The notes under the pieces were generated by a model. The model saw nothing but the letters and a program-made list of their open reading frames with translations. It was not told the origin of the DNA and did no database searches. Positions 36,568 to 46,981 of a stretch of 64,000 nt of DNA are shown here, piece after piece. The translations under genes were made by a program, and so were the position numbers. The stretch is from the NCBI RefSeq assembly GCF_003058265.1, contig NZ_QBUK01000003.1, positions 62,001 to 126,000 of the forward strand, read 5' to 3'. This DNA comes from Flagellimonas amoyensis. Its GTDB lineage: Bacteria > Bacteroidota > Bacteroidia > Flavobacteriales > Flavobacteriaceae. Numbering within the stretch: position 1 is the first letter of the stretch; the number at the start of each line of letters is the position of its first letter.

Positions 36568-38049
36568 TTAGTTGATGCTGAACGAAGTGCCATCCTTGCC
36601 ATCCTTGAGTTGAATGCCCAGAGCGGTGAGCTCGTCCCGTATCTTGTCCGAAGTGGCAAAATCCTTGTTGGCCCTGGCGTCGTTCCTGATTTGGATCAAT
36701 AATTCCATCACCCCGTTCAGTGCATTGGAATCATCTTTGGCCAAAGCTTGGTTTTCTATACCCAAAACATCATACACAAAAGCGTTCAGGGTCATTTCCA
36801 GAAGTTCCTTGTCCTCGCCGCTGATAGTTTCTTGGTCATCCTTGATTAGATTGATGTGCTTGACGGCATCGAACAGGTGTGCAATCAGGATAGGGGTATT
36901 GAAGTCGTCGTTCATGGCATCGTAGCACTTTTGCTTCCACGTAGCCACATCAAAATCCGATGTTGTGCCAGTTTTAAGGTCTTTAAGGCCTGTCATGGCT
37001 TCCATTAGGCGATGATAGCCTTTTTCGGATGCCAAAAGGGCGTCGTCACTAAGGTCCAGAATGCTGGTATAGTGGGCCTGCATCATAAAAAAGCGTACAA
37101 CGGCAGGGGAATATACCTTGCTCAAAATGTTGTTGTCCCCACTGAAAATTTCCGAGGGGTAGATGTTGTTCCCGGTGGATTTGGACATTTTCTTCCCATT
37201 GAGGGTCAGCATATTGGCATGCATCCAATATTTTACCGGTGATTTTCCGGTACTGGCCTCCGCTTGTGCAATTTCGCACTCGTGATGGGGGAATTTCAGG
37301 TCCATTCCGCCTCCGTGGATGTCAAAGATCTCTCCTAAATACTTGGTGCTCATGGCCGTACACTCCAGGTGCCAGCCAGGGAAACCATCTCCCCAAGGTG
37401 AGGGCCAACGCATGATGTGTTGGGGTTCTGCCTTTTTCCATAGGGCAAAATCCTGCGGATTTTTTTTCTCGTCCTGAGCGGTCAGTTCGCGGGTATTGGC
37501 GATCATGTCCTCAAGTTTCCTCCCGCTGAGCTTGCCATATTCGTGGGCCTCGTTGAACTTGACCACATCAAAATAAACGGAACCGTTCACTTCATAGGCC
37601 AATCCTTTCTTCAGGATATCCTTGATGATCTCGATCTGTTCAATGATGTGCCCCGTTGCCGTAGGTTCAATACTGGGTGGCAACAGGTTGAATTTTTGCA
37701 GGGTATTATGGAAATCCACGGTATAGCGTTGCACCACTTCCATGGGTTCTATCTGTTCCAATTTTGCCTTTTTGGCAATTTTGTCCTCGCCTTCGTCCGC
37801 ATCGTTTTCCAAATGCCCGGCATCGGTGATGTTACGGACATAGCGCACTTTAAAGCCCAAATGCTTGAAATACCTAAAGATCATATCGAAGGACATGAAG
37901 GTGCGGCAGTTTCCAAGATGTACATTGCTATAGACCGTGGGGCCGCAGACATACATGCCTATATGGCCTTCATTTATGGGTTGAAAAAGCTCTTTTTTTC
38001 CTGAAAGTGAATTGTGTACTCTAAGGTTTTGGTCCTTGTAAAGCTGCAT
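36568..38049 (-). CDS. cysS: Cysteinyl-tRNA synthetase
   Basis: 493 residues, full-length class I synthetase. [20 protein letters not shown] supplies the first zinc Cys and the HIGH-type motif (HLGN); WHLECTAMS and [13 protein letters not shown] give other zinc ligands; KMSKSTGNN is the KMSKS loop. The C-terminal DALR-like helical domain is present. A 15-base gap separates it from folE upstream on the same strand, so the two are likely co-transcribed. Confidence 0.97.
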   Translation of the reverse strand: MQLYKDQNLRVHNSLSGKKELFQPINEGHIGMYVCGPTVYSNVHLGNCRTFMSFDMIFRYFKHLGFKVRYVRNITDAGHLENDADEGEDKIAKKAKLEQIEPMEVVQRYTVDFHNTLQKFNLLPPSIEPTATGHIIEQIEIIKDILKKGLAYEVNGSVYFDVVKFNEAHEYGKLSGRKLEDMIANTRELTAQDEKKNPQDFALWKKAEPQHIMRWPSPWGDGFPGWHLECTAMSTKYLGEIFDIHGGGMDLKFPHHECEIAQAEASTGKSPVKYWMHANMLTLNGKKMSKSTGNNIYPSEIFSGDNNILSKVYSPAVVRFFMMQAHYTSILDLSDDALLASEKGYHRLMEAMTGLKDLKTGTTSDFDVATWKQKCYDAMNDDFNTPILIAHLFDAVKHINLIKDDQETISGEDKELLEMTLNAFVYDVLGIENQALAKDDSNALNGVMELLIQIRNDARANKDFATSDKIRDELTALGIQLKDGKDGTSFSIN

Positions 38050-38064
38050 GGAAAAAACGTAGGG

Positions 38065-38745
38065 TTAAAACTCGGTATCTAGGTTGATGTAATCCAAAAA
38101 CTCCCTTCTCACGGCCTCATCCTTGAACTTGCCGCCATATTCTGCAGTGACCGTGCTGCTTTCGATATCGCGAATACCCCTTGAGTTTACACAAAGGTGT
38201 TTGGCATCGATGACGCAGGCCACATCCTCAGTGCCCAAAACTTTCTGCATTTCCTTTACGATCTGGATGTTCAATCGTTCCTGGACCTGTGGTCTCTTGG
38301 CATAATAATCCACGATACGGTTCATTTTGGAAAGACCGACCACGGTGCCGTTGGAGATATAGGCAATGTGCGCGCGGCCCACAATGGGCAGCAAGTGGTG
38401 CTCGCAGGTGGAATAGACCACAATGTTCTTCTCCACCAACATTTCACCATATTTATATTTATTGTCAAAGGTGGAAGATGTAGGTCTTCTGTCTGGGTGG
38501 AGCCCACCAAAGATTTCCTTCACATACATCTTGGCCACTCTTTTTGGGGTGCCCTTTAGGCTGTCATCATCCAGATCCAGACCAAGGGTCAACATGATTT
38601 CCCTGACATTTTTCTGGATACGTTCTATTTTTTCCTCATCGCTCAGCACAAAGGCATCCTTTCGCATAGGGGTATCCGAGGATGATCCAACGTGATCGTT
38701 CCCCCTTTCTTCATATTGTTCTTCCAAAGCCTGCTCTAGTTTCAT
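38065..38745 (-). CDS. folE: GTP cyclohydrolase I
   Basis: Converts GTP to dihydroneopterin triphosphate for folate synthesis. 226 residues with an N-terminal extension of about 40 residues ahead of the core. Zinc and catalytic residues are in VVYSTCEHHLLPIVGRAHIAY (trimmed: STCEHHLLP), with KMNRIVDYYAKRPQVQERL, and the third zinc Cys in HLCVNSRGIRD. First gene of the folE-cysS pair. folP for the same pathway lies near 57 kb. Confidence 0.96.
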   Translation of the reverse strand: MKLEQALEEQYEERGNDHVGSSSDTPMRKDAFVLSDEEKIERIQKNVREIMLTLGLDLDDDSLKGTPKRVAKMYVKEIFGGLHPDRRPTSSTFDNKYKYGEMLVEKNIVVYSTCEHHLLPIVGRAHIAYISNGTVVGLSKMNRIVDYYAKRPQVQERLNIQIVKEMQKVLGTEDVACVIDAKHLCVNSRGIRDIESSTVTAEYGGKFKDEAVRREFLDYINLDTEF

Positions 38746-38972
38746 CTGATCATCTTTAACAGAACAAACAGGTCAGATTGCAGTGGCCGTAGGAAATTTC
38801 GGATGGTCTGTGCCAGCCTAGTGGCTGCGGCTTGTTTCCTTGCTGTTTCTTCAAGACAGCAAAGATAACATTAATGAATGATTTAACATCTGGTACCGAT
38901 GGTTTGACAACATAAATTATTGTTAAGGCAACTGCCATACTACTTTTATAATATCCAAACCTACAGTCTTTT

Positions 38973-40775
38973 ATGGTCAAATCCATCATAAGAACCTTTA
39001 TTGTCCTCTTTTTTTGCCCATTGGTGCATTCCCAGGTTTCCCAAGAATGTGTCAGTGCAATCCCTATTTGTAACAATACGCCAATCAATGGTGGTACGAA
39101 TGGCTATGGCTCTGATGATTTCAACGGTGCGGCTACCAGTGGGTGTTTGGAACGTACCACAACAGGGTCCATAGAATCCAATTCGGCATGGTACCGATTC
39201 CGGACGGCCGCTTCAGGACAATTGGGCTTCAATATAGGACATGACAATGGCGAAGATTGGGATTTTGCACTCTATCGGTCATCGGATTGCTCCAATTTGG
39301 GAGAGCCGGTGCGTTGCAATTTTTTTGATAACAGCGAGGCTGCCAGTTTCATAGGGGTGGGGGAAGATCCAACGGGTATTTCGGATTCTGTGCATTATGA
39401 GGAATGGCTCCAAGTGGAGGCCGGCGAAGACTATTATCTTTTCATCAATAATTTCAGCAATGTAAACTCTGGTTTTTCCATACAGTTCACGGGGACCATA
39501 TGGGACAGCCATCCCAACGACGCTCTGGACTGTTCCATTATCAATAATCTTTTGGGACCGCCCATAGCGGCCTGTGAGAACGATACTGTGGTGTTGGATG
39601 CCACAACTACTGGTGCCATGGGTTATGAATGGTATGTCGATATTGGAAGTGGGTACCAACTTATTTCGGGTGCGGCAATGTCCACCTATCAAGTGCTGGA
39701 TTCCGGGCAGTACCGCGTTGTGGTCACCACGTCCAGTGGCAGTATTGTGAGCGATGTTCAGGTAGGTTTCAATGAAGTTCCGGTGACGCAGCCTTTGGCC
39801 GATGAGATTTTTTGTTGGTCCATGGGAATGGTGTACGATCTTTCGAATAAGGATACCGAGGCTCTTGGTTCGGCGGCTTCCAACGATTTTATGGTCAGTT
39901 ACCATAGTTCGCAACTCGATGCCGATGCTGGGACCAATCCATTGCAAAAACCATATGAAAAAGGTCTGGGACAGGAAACCATCTATGTCCGCACCACTTC
40001 CTTGGCCAATCCGAACTGCTATGATGCTTCAGAAAGTTTTGTATTGGAGGCTGTGGAGACCCCAGAGCTCACTTTTCCAGAGGAAATGGTCATCTGTGAG
40101 GCTGTTGGGAGCGTGGAAATCGGAGAGACTACGGCCAATCCAAATTATACCTATCTATGGAGTACGGGGCAACAGACGCCCAGCATTATGATCTCCCAAG
40201 CTGGGGAATACACGTTGACAGTCACCAATGTTTCCAACGGTACTTCCTGCGAAGCAAGCCGGAGTGTGGTGGTTTCCATATCCACAATGCCTGTCATCTC
40301 CAGTGTGGAAAAAGAGGATATGAGCACCAACAATACGGTGACCATCCATACAGAAAACCAAGGGGAATATGAATTCAGCATGGACAACGGTGAATTTCAG
40401 TCCAGCAATGTCTTCCAAGGAGTCGCTCCAGGTGTTCATATAGTGACCATGCGAGACCCCTATGGTTGTGGAGAGGTGCAGGAAGAAATTGTGGTGGTCG
40501 GCTTTTTGTCCATATTTTCGCCCAACGGCGATGTGCTCAATGAAACCTGGCAGATAGAAGGACTTTCCACGTTGAATTCGCCCATTGTCACCATTTATGA
40601 CCGATACGGAAAGCTCATCAAGCAGATGAACGAGTTTGACCCAGGATGGGATGGTAGTTTCAATGGAAAACCCATGCCTTCCACGGATTATTGGTTCAAA
40701 CTGTCCTACGTGGATAATGCAGGGAACCGTACCTATGCCAAGTATCTCCAGAGCCATTTTTCCTTACGAAGATAA
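38973..40775 (+). CDS. Secreted protein with type B T9SS sorting domain, paralogue 1
   Basis: 600 residues. Signal peptide IIRTFIVLFFCPLVHSQ; the next 150 residues form a beta domain seen also in the next gene (CVSAIPICNN, SNSAWYRFRTAASGQLGFNI, EWLQVEAGEDYYLFINNF). An Ig/PKD-like region with YEWYVDIGSGYQLI and YLWSTGQQTPSI follows, then the gliding-motility-associated type B sorting domain: IFSPNGDVLNETWQIEG, VTIYDRYGKLIKQM, GSFNGKPMPSTDYWFKL. It should be exported by T9SS and stay at the surface, probably as an adhesin. Confidence 0.9.
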   Translation: MVKSIIRTFIVLFFCPLVHSQVSQECVSAIPICNNTPINGGTNGYGSDDFNGAATSGCLERTTTGSIESNSAWYRFRTAASGQLGFNIGHDNGEDWDFALYRSSDCSNLGEPVRCNFFDNSEAASFIGVGEDPTGISDSVHYEEWLQVEAGEDYYLFINNFSNVNSGFSIQFTGTIWDSHPNDALDCSIINNLLGPPIAACENDTVVLDATTTGAMGYEWYVDIGSGYQLISGAAMSTYQVLDSGQYRVVVTTSSGSIVSDVQVGFNEVPVTQPLADEIFCWSMGMVYDLSNKDTEALGSAASNDFMVSYHSSQLDADAGTNPLQKPYEKGLGQETIYVRTTSLANPNCYDASESFVLEAVETPELTFPEEMVICEAVGSVEIGETTANPNYTYLWSTGQQTPSIMISQAGEYTLTVTNVSNGTSCEASRSVVVSISTMPVISSVEKEDMSTNNTVTIHTENQGEYEFSMDNGEFQSSNVFQGVAPGVHIVTMRDPYGCGEVQEEIVVVGFLSIFSPNGDVLNETWQIEGLSTLNSPIVTIYDRYGKLIKQMNEFDPGWDGSFNGKPMPSTDYWFKLSYVDNAGNRTYAKYLQSHFSLRR

Positions 40776-40890
40776 CCGCTTGGTCAATTTCATCGATTAA
40801 CGGCAGATTTTTTCGACGATCATATACTAAAAACGCGTTTTGTGGAGTTATAGTGGTGGAAATAGAATAACCAAATAGCCCCACAATTCT

Positions 40891-42351
40891 ATGAGAGCCC
40901 TATTTAGCGCTGCATGCTGTGTATTCCTTTTCTCTTTGGCAGCCAGTGCGCAGAATTCACCTGATTGCAGAACGGCCATACCTGTCTGTGCGGATGCCCC
41001 GATCATGGGCACCACGGATGGTAGTGGGGATATTGATGATTTTGACCCTGAGGTCATTACGCAAACAGGATGTCTGGAAAAGGGCAGTGTCAGCTCGGCC
41101 AATATTGAAAACAATACAGGTTGGTATGTGTTCAGGGCCGGTACCGATGGGCAAATAGGGTTTGATATTGAGGCCCTTCCGGTGAACCCAGGAAGCCCGA
41201 TCACGGCAGAATGGGATTTTGCCCTCTATGGTCCGTTTGATGAAACTTCAGGAGAGAATTACTGTACCATTGTGGGAAATGGTTCCGCCCAACCCATACG
41301 CTGCAATTACGAATACAACGATACCGGCTTTACCGGGATAGGGGTGAACCCTGTGGATGGAAGGGTAGGTGCGCCTTTTGTGAAACAGAGCCAGAACACC
41401 TATGATGAATGGCTGAATGTGACCGCTGGGGAAATCTATTACCTCTACATCAACAACTACAACACCAACTTTGACGAAGACCCGGAATCATTCATTTTGA
41501 CCTTTACGGGCAGTTCCGTGGATGCAGATCAGGATTCCGCTTTGGACTGTACCCTTCGGGATGAGTTTTTAGGATTGGACATCGTGGCCTGCGAGGGCGA
41601 CCCGGATATTGTACTGAGTGCACTGAATTCTCCCGCTGGAGCAGACATAGCTTCAGTGGAGTGGACAGTAGATTATGATGACGATGGCACCATAGATGAT
41701 ACGTTGGTAGGGACTGGTGCTTACGGTGCTGAATTGATTGTCACTAGCCCCAATTCTGGAAGATATTTTGCAGAAATTACTACAGCTTCGGGGACTCCAC
41801 CTACTGTGGTAGACCAAGGAGGGATCCTGATCACCTTTTATGGTGCCCCAGAGTTGGATGAAGTGGTGATCATTGACGACCTGGTCCATAGCGACCAGAC
41901 CGACCCCTACAATGTGGAAATTGTGCCCTTGGGTGATGGTAATTATGAGTATTCCTTGAATGGGGGTGAATATCAGGACGATCCTGTTTTTTATGATGTC
42001 CCTCCTGGGGTGAACGAAGTGGTCATCAATGATAAAAATGGCTGTGGCACTTCAGATCCCTATCAGTTTCTGGTGGTGGGCTACCCCAAGTTTTTCACGC
42101 CCAATGGCGATAGTGTGCATGACAACTGGAACGTGTATGGTATTGAGCAACTGAACAACCCTGTGGTCTATATCTTTGACCGATACGGCAAACTTTTGAA
42201 ACAAATGGACCTCAATACGGGGTGGGACGGTACCTTCAATGGGAGGGAGTTGCCTTCTTCGGATTATTGGTTCCGATTGGATTATGACCGTGACGATGAA
42301 GGGGTGTTGGTGGCACGTTCTGTACGTAGGCACTTTTCCTTGGTGCGATAA
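40891..42351 (+). CDS. Secreted protein with type B T9SS sorting domain, paralogue 2
   Basis: 486 residues. MRALFSAACCVFLFSLAASA is the signal peptide. The N-terminal domain repeats that of the previous gene: CRTAIPVCADAP, ENNTGWYVFRAGTDGQIGFDI, WDFALYGPF, EWLNVTAGEIYYLYINNY. It has acidic, Asp-rich patches (DYDDDGTIDD) that may bind calcium. The C-terminal type B domain has FFTPNGDSVHDNWNVYG, VYIFDRYGKLLKQMD, GTFNGRELPSSDYWFRL and a last HFSLVR. Gap of 115 bases from its paralogue. Surface adhesin or gliding-linked role inferred. Confidence 0.9.
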   Translation: MRALFSAACCVFLFSLAASAQNSPDCRTAIPVCADAPIMGTTDGSGDIDDFDPEVITQTGCLEKGSVSSANIENNTGWYVFRAGTDGQIGFDIEALPVNPGSPITAEWDFALYGPFDETSGENYCTIVGNGSAQPIRCNYEYNDTGFTGIGVNPVDGRVGAPFVKQSQNTYDEWLNVTAGEIYYLYINNYNTNFDEDPESFILTFTGSSVDADQDSALDCTLRDEFLGLDIVACEGDPDIVLSALNSPAGADIASVEWTVDYDDDGTIDDTLVGTGAYGAELIVTSPNSGRYFAEITTASGTPPTVVDQGGILITFYGAPELDEVVIIDDLVHSDQTDPYNVEIVPLGDGNYEYSLNGGEYQDDPVFYDVPPGVNEVVINDKNGCGTSDPYQFLVVGYPKFFTPNGDSVHDNWNVYGIEQLNNPVVYIFDRYGKLLKQMDLNTGWDGTFNGRELPSSDYWFRLDYDRDDEGVLVARSVRRHFSLVR

Positions 42352-42352
42352 A

Positions 42353-42379
42353 AAAAGGCCGGATTGTGTCCGACCTTTT
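42353..42379. terminator. Bidirectional terminator between convergent genes
   Basis: AAAAGGCCGGA pairs with TCCGACCTTTT with one mismatch, around a five-base loop, directly after the T9SS-B stop and before the porin stop. Confidence 0.78.
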
Positions 42380-42402
42380 ATCCGTTTCTTCAATCTATTT
42401 CT

Positions 42403-43902
42403 TTAGAATTTCATGGTATAGCCCAATGAAATATTGGTGTTGATCCTGTTGACCAGGGCTGCATTGTCGATACCGCTGTCAAAAAGATAGGTGTTCACAT
42501 CCTGTTCGGAACGGCTATAGGCCAGATCCAACCTGCTTCCTCCAAAATCGTACCCAATACCGGCCGAGAATCCGTTGAGGTCGCCCACAAAGTCAGTGTT
42601 CTCATAGGGGCTCTCCTCAAATCGGTAACCGGCCCTTAAGCTCACGCGTTCAATTCGGTATTCACCACCCAGTTTGAAGGAATTCACGGCTCCCAATTCG
42701 GTGGAAATAAAATCGTTCTCTGCGGCAAAGTTGGGGTCCGAGGTGGGTCCGAGCTCTGCTTTGGACATATCCTGATAGCCATAATCAAAACTGATGAGTC
42801 CATCTTGCCCAAACACTATGGCCACACTACCTGTATATTTTTCAGGGGTCCTGATTTTGTATTCATCGTACAGGTTTACGATGCCAAAATTGATGAAATT
42901 GATGTCCGACACGGCCAATGTGGAATTGATGCGTTGGGATGTATCATCAGTAAGTCTGTACCACGTTGGGGATTGATAGCTACCGCCCACGCGTACACTT
43001 TCGTTCAACTTGGCAATGGCACCCAAGCTAAATGAAAAACCATAGCCTTCGGTGTGGAGGAAGTTGTCAAAAGAGGTGGACTGGACAGGGGAGGCTTGGT
43101 TATATCCAGTTTCATCAAAATAGGTGACCCTGTCATAAAGCACGTTGTGGAAGTTCACCGTGGCCCCCAGATAGAGGTTTTCTTCGTATTGTGTGGCAAA
43201 GTTCAATGTGAACTTGCTGTTGTAGCCCGAAGTGGTCCTTAAATAGCTTTGGTTCAAGCTGCTGTATTCTGCATTGGGAAAGTAACCGGTATTTGCATCA
43301 TCATCCACATTGGGTTCGATGAGTCCTGCTTGAAACCCGAGGAAAGCCTGTTGTGCGGCATAGCCAAGGTTCGCACCGATATCGAGATAGGCATCCTCGA
43401 TGTATTCGCCCTGCTGAACCCGTAACGGACCCAAAGGTTGTCCTTGGGCAAAGTTCAGAAAATAGTTGTCGATGCCCGATGTGGAGCTTCCGGCAGCAAA
43501 AAATTCATTGTCAAAATTTTGCACCATGTCATAATTGAAGGCCAACGCCACTTTTTTCCATGGACTGTCCGTGGATTTGAACACAAAAACACCACCGACT
43601 TGGTTCAGGTCCAAAGAATTGTCCTTGGTGTTCCTGAGGCTGTTTCCGTAATATACATCATTGTTGGTGTGATAGTTGGACCCTGTGATCCCTACTTCGC
43701 TATAATTGAAGACTGCCGATCCCGAAGGGTTCACGTTAAGGGAGGACAAATCCCCGCCCAAGGCACCAAAGGCCCCGCCCATGGCTTGGAACCGCGCGGT
43801 TCCCTGTATGTTTTCGGTGCTATAACGAACTACATCGTCTATGGTCTGCGCGCTTGCAAAAGTGCATGCCAATACCATGATGAAAGTTGAGATTCTTTTC
43901 AT
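42403..43902 (-). CDS. OmpP1/FadL-family outer-membrane transporter
   Basis: 499 residues with signal peptide MKRISTFIMVLACTFASA. The mature start QTIDDVVRYSTENIQGTARF then MGGAFGALGGDLSSLNVNPS has the conserved Gly-Gly and Asn-Pro region of OmpP1/FadL barrels; alternating strands continue to a final ISLGYTMKF. FadL-type channels carry hydrophobic compounds across the outer membrane; the substrate here is unknown. It follows the Gly/Tyr/Trp-rich lipoprotein by 37 bases on the same strand, so the two probably share a transcript. Confidence 0.9.
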   Translation of the reverse strand: MKRISTFIMVLACTFASAQTIDDVVRYSTENIQGTARFQAMGGAFGALGGDLSSLNVNPSGSAVFNYSEVGITGSNYHTNNDVYYGNSLRNTKDNSLDLNQVGGVFVFKSTDSPWKKVALAFNYDMVQNFDNEFFAAGSSTSGIDNYFLNFAQGQPLGPLRVQQGEYIEDAYLDIGANLGYAAQQAFLGFQAGLIEPNVDDDANTGYFPNAEYSSLNQSYLRTTSGYNSKFTLNFATQYEENLYLGATVNFHNVLYDRVTYFDETGYNQASPVQSTSFDNFLHTEGYGFSFSLGAIAKLNESVRVGGSYQSPTWYRLTDDTSQRINSTLAVSDINFINFGIVNLYDEYKIRTPEKYTGSVAIVFGQDGLISFDYGYQDMSKAELGPTSDPNFAAENDFISTELGAVNSFKLGGEYRIERVSLRAGYRFEESPYENTDFVGDLNGFSAGIGYDFGGSRLDLAYSRSEQDVNTYLFDSGIDNAALVNRINTNISLGYTMKF

Positions 43903-43939
43903 TTCCCTTGATTTAGTTTAAATGATACTGTTTTGGAAT

Positions 43940-45223
43940 TTATGATCTTCCACCTCTGCCACCGGAACGGGACGATCCTGAGGACCTGCTAGCGCCACCA
44001 GAACTTCTTGATGAAGAGCTGCCCCCAGAACTTCTATAGCTTCCCGAACTCCTTGAACTGCTACTACTGCTGCTCCTGTAACTGCCCGAACTTCTGGAAG
44101 TTCCTGAAGACGACCTGTTGTAGTTGCTGCTTGGCGTCGACTGATAGCTTCTGCTGCTGCCAGAACTTCTGTTGTAGCTTGGAGAAGAACTCCTGGTGGC
44201 CGAATTGCTTCGACTGTAGGTGCTGTTGCTCCTGGTGGATGGAGAAGTCCCATACGAGCGGTAGGTTCTGGAAGTTCCGCTGTAGGTTGGATTGGAACGT
44301 GTGCTCCTGCTGGTCCTGTAATCCCTGTTTCGATTGACTGCATCTGCACTCACAGTTCTTCTGGCCGTGGTACCATTGCTGTTATAACTCCTTGAGGTCC
44401 TATCCGCATTGGAGCGACCGCTATACGTTCTGGTTCCGCTGGTCCTTGAGGCAAGGTTGGACCTACCTCGAAGGGTGGTGCCGGGGATATAACTATTGCT
44501 ATAACCTCTTCTACCGGACATGTAGGCATAGTCCCTACTATAGTTGTTGTAGTAATAAGGTCTGTTCCAATGGCCATAATAGCCTCCCCAACCATAATAG
44601 CCGGCATATCCCCAGCCATTGTACGGGTAGCCCCAGCCATAATAACCGGCCCAGCCCCAATTGTTATACCTCCAGGGTCTGTTCCATCCCCATCCCCAAC
44701 CGTAGTAAGGGGAGTTCCAGCCATAGCCCCAGAAAGGATCGTTCCATCCCCAACCCCATCCGCTGTACATGCCTCCCCAGCCCCAGCTGTTGTCATATAC
44801 GTTTATGGTAACGTTGGATGCATTGTCTCCCCAACCTGGATTTCCGTTATAGGTATTGTTATAGGCAAAGTAATCGGTTTGCTCTCCATAAGGAATGCTG
44901 TCATTTGCCATTTGACTGGAGTAGCCATCGATATCGGTAAAAATCTCGCTGTCCAAGATTTCTTCGTACTCGCTCGCTTTTTGTCCAAAATAATCTCCGT
45001 AAATATTGCTTTCCTGCTGTTCCATCCGAACGGCATCTGCGTTTTTCTTTTCCACACGGACCACACGGTCACCGCTGGAATAAATGCCATCATCGTAATA
45101 AGATGCTTGTTGGTAAGAGCCACAGGAGGCCACCAAGAGGGCGCCCACTATGGGTATGGCGAAAATATGGATTTTGTTGTGGGGTAAAGACTTTAACATG
45201 GCGCAATTTTTATTGTTGAACAT
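43940..45223 (-). CDS. Low-complexity lipoprotein, Gly/Tyr/Trp-rich then Ser/Arg-rich
   Basis: 427 residues (ATG at 45223; 45199 is an alternative). IFAIPIVGALLVASCGS is a lipoprotein signal with the lipobox VASC. An acidic segment comes first, then about 100 residues of Gly, Tyr, Trp, Asn and Pro (for example GWGWGWNDPFWGYGWNSPYY), then about 180 residues mostly Ser, Arg, Thr, Tyr and Gly with repeats like SSGSYRSS. Related flavobacterial genes have been labelled vitellogenin-like, which says nothing about function. Probably a sticky or disordered surface protein. Divergent to proS. Confidence 0.8.
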   Translation of the reverse strand: MFNNKNCAMLKSLPHNKIHIFAIPIVGALLVASCGSYQQASYYDDGIYSSGDRVVRVEKKNADAVRMEQQESNIYGDYFGQKASEYEEILDSEIFTDIDGYSSQMANDSIPYGEQTDYFAYNNTYNGNPGWGDNASNVTINVYDNSWGWGGMYSGWGWGWNDPFWGYGWNSPYYGWGWGWNRPWRYNNWGWAGYYGWGYPYNGWGYAGYYGWGGYYGHWNRPYYYNNYSRDYAYMSGRRGYSNSYIPGTTLRGRSNLASRTSGTRTYSGRSNADRTSRSYNSNGTTARRTVSADAVNRNRDYRTSRSTRSNPTYSGTSRTYRSYGTSPSTRSNSTYSRSNSATRSSSPSYNRSSGSSRSYQSTPSSNYNRSSSGTSRSSGSYRSSSSSSSRSSGSYRSSGGSSSSRSSGGASRSSGSSRSGGRGGRS

Positions 45224-45293
45224 ACTAAAAATAATTAGTTTTACCGAATTATTTTATTAATAAAATCACAAGTTTTGTGCCAAACTATAATAG

Positions 45294-46769
45294 ATGAGTA
45301 AAAATTTGACAAGCCGGGCCGAGGATTATTCCAAATGGTATAATGAACTTGTTGTAAAGTCGGATTTGGCTGAGAATTCAGGAGTTAGGGGCTGCATGGT
45401 GATAAAACCCTATGGCTATGCGGTATGGGAGAAGATGCAGGCGCAATTGGACAAGATGTTCAAGGAAACAGGCCATGAGAATGCCTATTTTCCCTTGTTC
45501 ATCCCTAAATCTTATTTAAGCAAAGAAGCCAGTCATGTGGAAGGTTTTGCCAAGGAATGTGCCGTTGTGACACATTACAGGTTAAAAAATGCAGAGGATG
45601 GCAGCGGTATTGTTGTGGATGAGGATGCCAAATTGGAAGAAGAACTCATCGTCCGTCCAACTTCGGAAACCATCATCTGGGATACCTATAGGAAATGGAT
45701 ACAGTCCTACAGGGATCTCCCTATTTTGGTGAACCAGTGGGCCAATGTGGTCCGTTGGGAAATGCGTACGCGTTTGTTTTTGCGAACTGCTGAATTTTTA
45801 TGGCAAGAAGGGCATACGGCCCACGCCACGAAAGAAGAAGCCTTGGAAGAAGCGGAACAGATGATGAACGTGTACGCCGAGTTTGCCGAAAGCTATATGG
45901 GAGTGCCGGTGATCAAAGGGACCAAGACCGAGAGCGAGCGTTTTGCCGGGGCCGAGGAAACCTATTGCATTGAGGCATTGATGCAGGACGGGAAGGCACT
46001 TCAGGCGGGAACCTCGCACTTTTTGGGACAGAACTTTGCCAAGGCATTTGATGTGAAATTTGCCACTAAAGAAGGAAGCCAAGACTATGTTTGGGCCACT
46101 TCTTGGGGCGTTTCCACCCGATTGATGGGAGCTTTGGTGATGACGCACAGTGATGACAACGGGTTGGTGCTGCCTCCAAAATTGGCGCCCATCCAAGTGG
46201 TGATCGTGCCTATTTATAAAGGATTGGACCAGTTGGATGCCATTTCGGAAAAAGTGGAACCCTTGGTCAAGGAACTGCGTTCCAAAGGAATTTCCGTGAA
46301 GTATGATAAGAGGGATACCCACAAGCCGGGCTTTAAGTTCAATGAATATGAACTCAAGGGTGTTCCCGTGCGTTTGGCTGTTGGGCAGCGCGATTTGGAG
46401 AACGGTACCTATGAAGTGGCCCGAAGGGATACGCTGACCAAAGAATCCGTGAAGGCCGAAGGAATTGTGGAAAAGGTAACCTCGCTGTTGGAGGACATCC
46501 AAGAAAATATCTACAACAAGGCGTTGGATTTCAGAAAGGAGCACATCACCGAAGTGGATGCGTATGATGATTTCAAAAAAGTGATCGAGGAAAAAGGAGG
46601 TTTCGTATCGGCCCACTGGGACGGTACCGCAGAGACAGAGGACAAGATAAAGGAGGAGACCAAGGCCACCATACGCTGTATTCCTTTGGGTGTCCAAAAG
46701 GAAGAAGGGAAGTGCATGGTGACTAGGAAACCTTCCGTGCAACGGGTGTTGTTTGCAAAGGCTTATTAA
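45294..46769 (+). CDS. proS: Prolyl-tRNA synthetase, short archaeal/eukaryal type
   Basis: 491 residues, class II synthetase without the bacterial editing insertion. Motif 2 region with [36 protein letters not shown], and [14 protein letters not shown] (motif 3 part of the active site is [12 protein letters not shown]) are clear, followed by the anticodon-binding domain and the C-terminal domain ending VLFAKAY. Bacteroidota usually carry this form. Two tRNA-Glu genes follow about 80 bases downstream. Confidence 0.97.
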   Translation: MSKNLTSRAEDYSKWYNELVVKSDLAENSGVRGCMVIKPYGYAVWEKMQAQLDKMFKETGHENAYFPLFIPKSYLSKEASHVEGFAKECAVVTHYRLKNAEDGSGIVVDEDAKLEEELIVRPTSETIIWDTYRKWIQSYRDLPILVNQWANVVRWEMRTRLFLRTAEFLWQEGHTAHATKEEALEEAEQMMNVYAEFAESYMGVPVIKGTKTESERFAGAEETYCIEALMQDGKALQAGTSHFLGQNFAKAFDVKFATKEGSQDYVWATSWGVSTRLMGALVMTHSDDNGLVLPPKLAPIQVVIVPIYKGLDQLDAISEKVEPLVKELRSKGISVKYDKRDTHKPGFKFNEYELKGVPVRLAVGQRDLENGTYEVARRDTLTKESVKAEGIVEKVTSLLEDIQENIYNKALDFRKEHITEVDAYDDFKKVIEEKGGFVSAHWDGTAETEDKIKEETKATIRCIPLGVQKEEGKCMVTRKPSVQRVLFAKAY

Positions 46770-46796
46770 ACAGGCTGCAAAAAATAAAATTTACTG

Positions 46797-46826
46797 TTGC
46801 AAGACTTAAAAATAGTTGTATTTTTG
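46797..46826 (+). promoter_or_regulatory. Promoter of the tRNA-Glu/rpsT unit
   Basis: TTG (46797-46799), 19 bases, TATTTTTG (46819-46826): an almost ideal Bacteroidota promoter, ending 24 bases before the first tRNA. Confidence 0.72.
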
Positions 46827-46850
46827 CATCCGCAATTGTGCAACCATAAT

Positions 46851-46922
46851 GGCCCGTTCGTCTAGGGGTTAGGACGCCAGGTTTTCATCCTGGTAACAGG
46901 GGTTCGATTCCCCTACGGGCTA
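46851..46922 (+). tRNA. tRNA-Glu (TTC), copy 1
   Basis: 72 bases. Acceptor GGCCCGT pairs with ACGGGCT, discriminator A; the D arm, the anticodon stem CCAGG/CCTGG with loop TTTTCAT (anticodon TTC) and the T arm GGGGTTCGATTCCCC are all sound. CCA is not encoded. Identical to the second copy; together with rpsT downstream it forms one unit. Confidence 0.97.
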
Positions 46923-46981
46923 CGAAGTTCAATGAAATAGTGAAAATCAAGGGTTTTTTAAGCCTTTGGTTTCATTTAAAC

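Noticed and set aside
43918-45187. Several open frames on both strands over the low-complexity lipoprotein gene
   Set aside because: Skewed composition keeps other frames open; only the minus-strand lipoprotein frame has a lipobox and a start.
46923-46981. Possible additional tRNA or small RNA between the two tRNA-Glu genes
   Set aside because: The 59-base spacer has no cloverleaf or stable hairpin.
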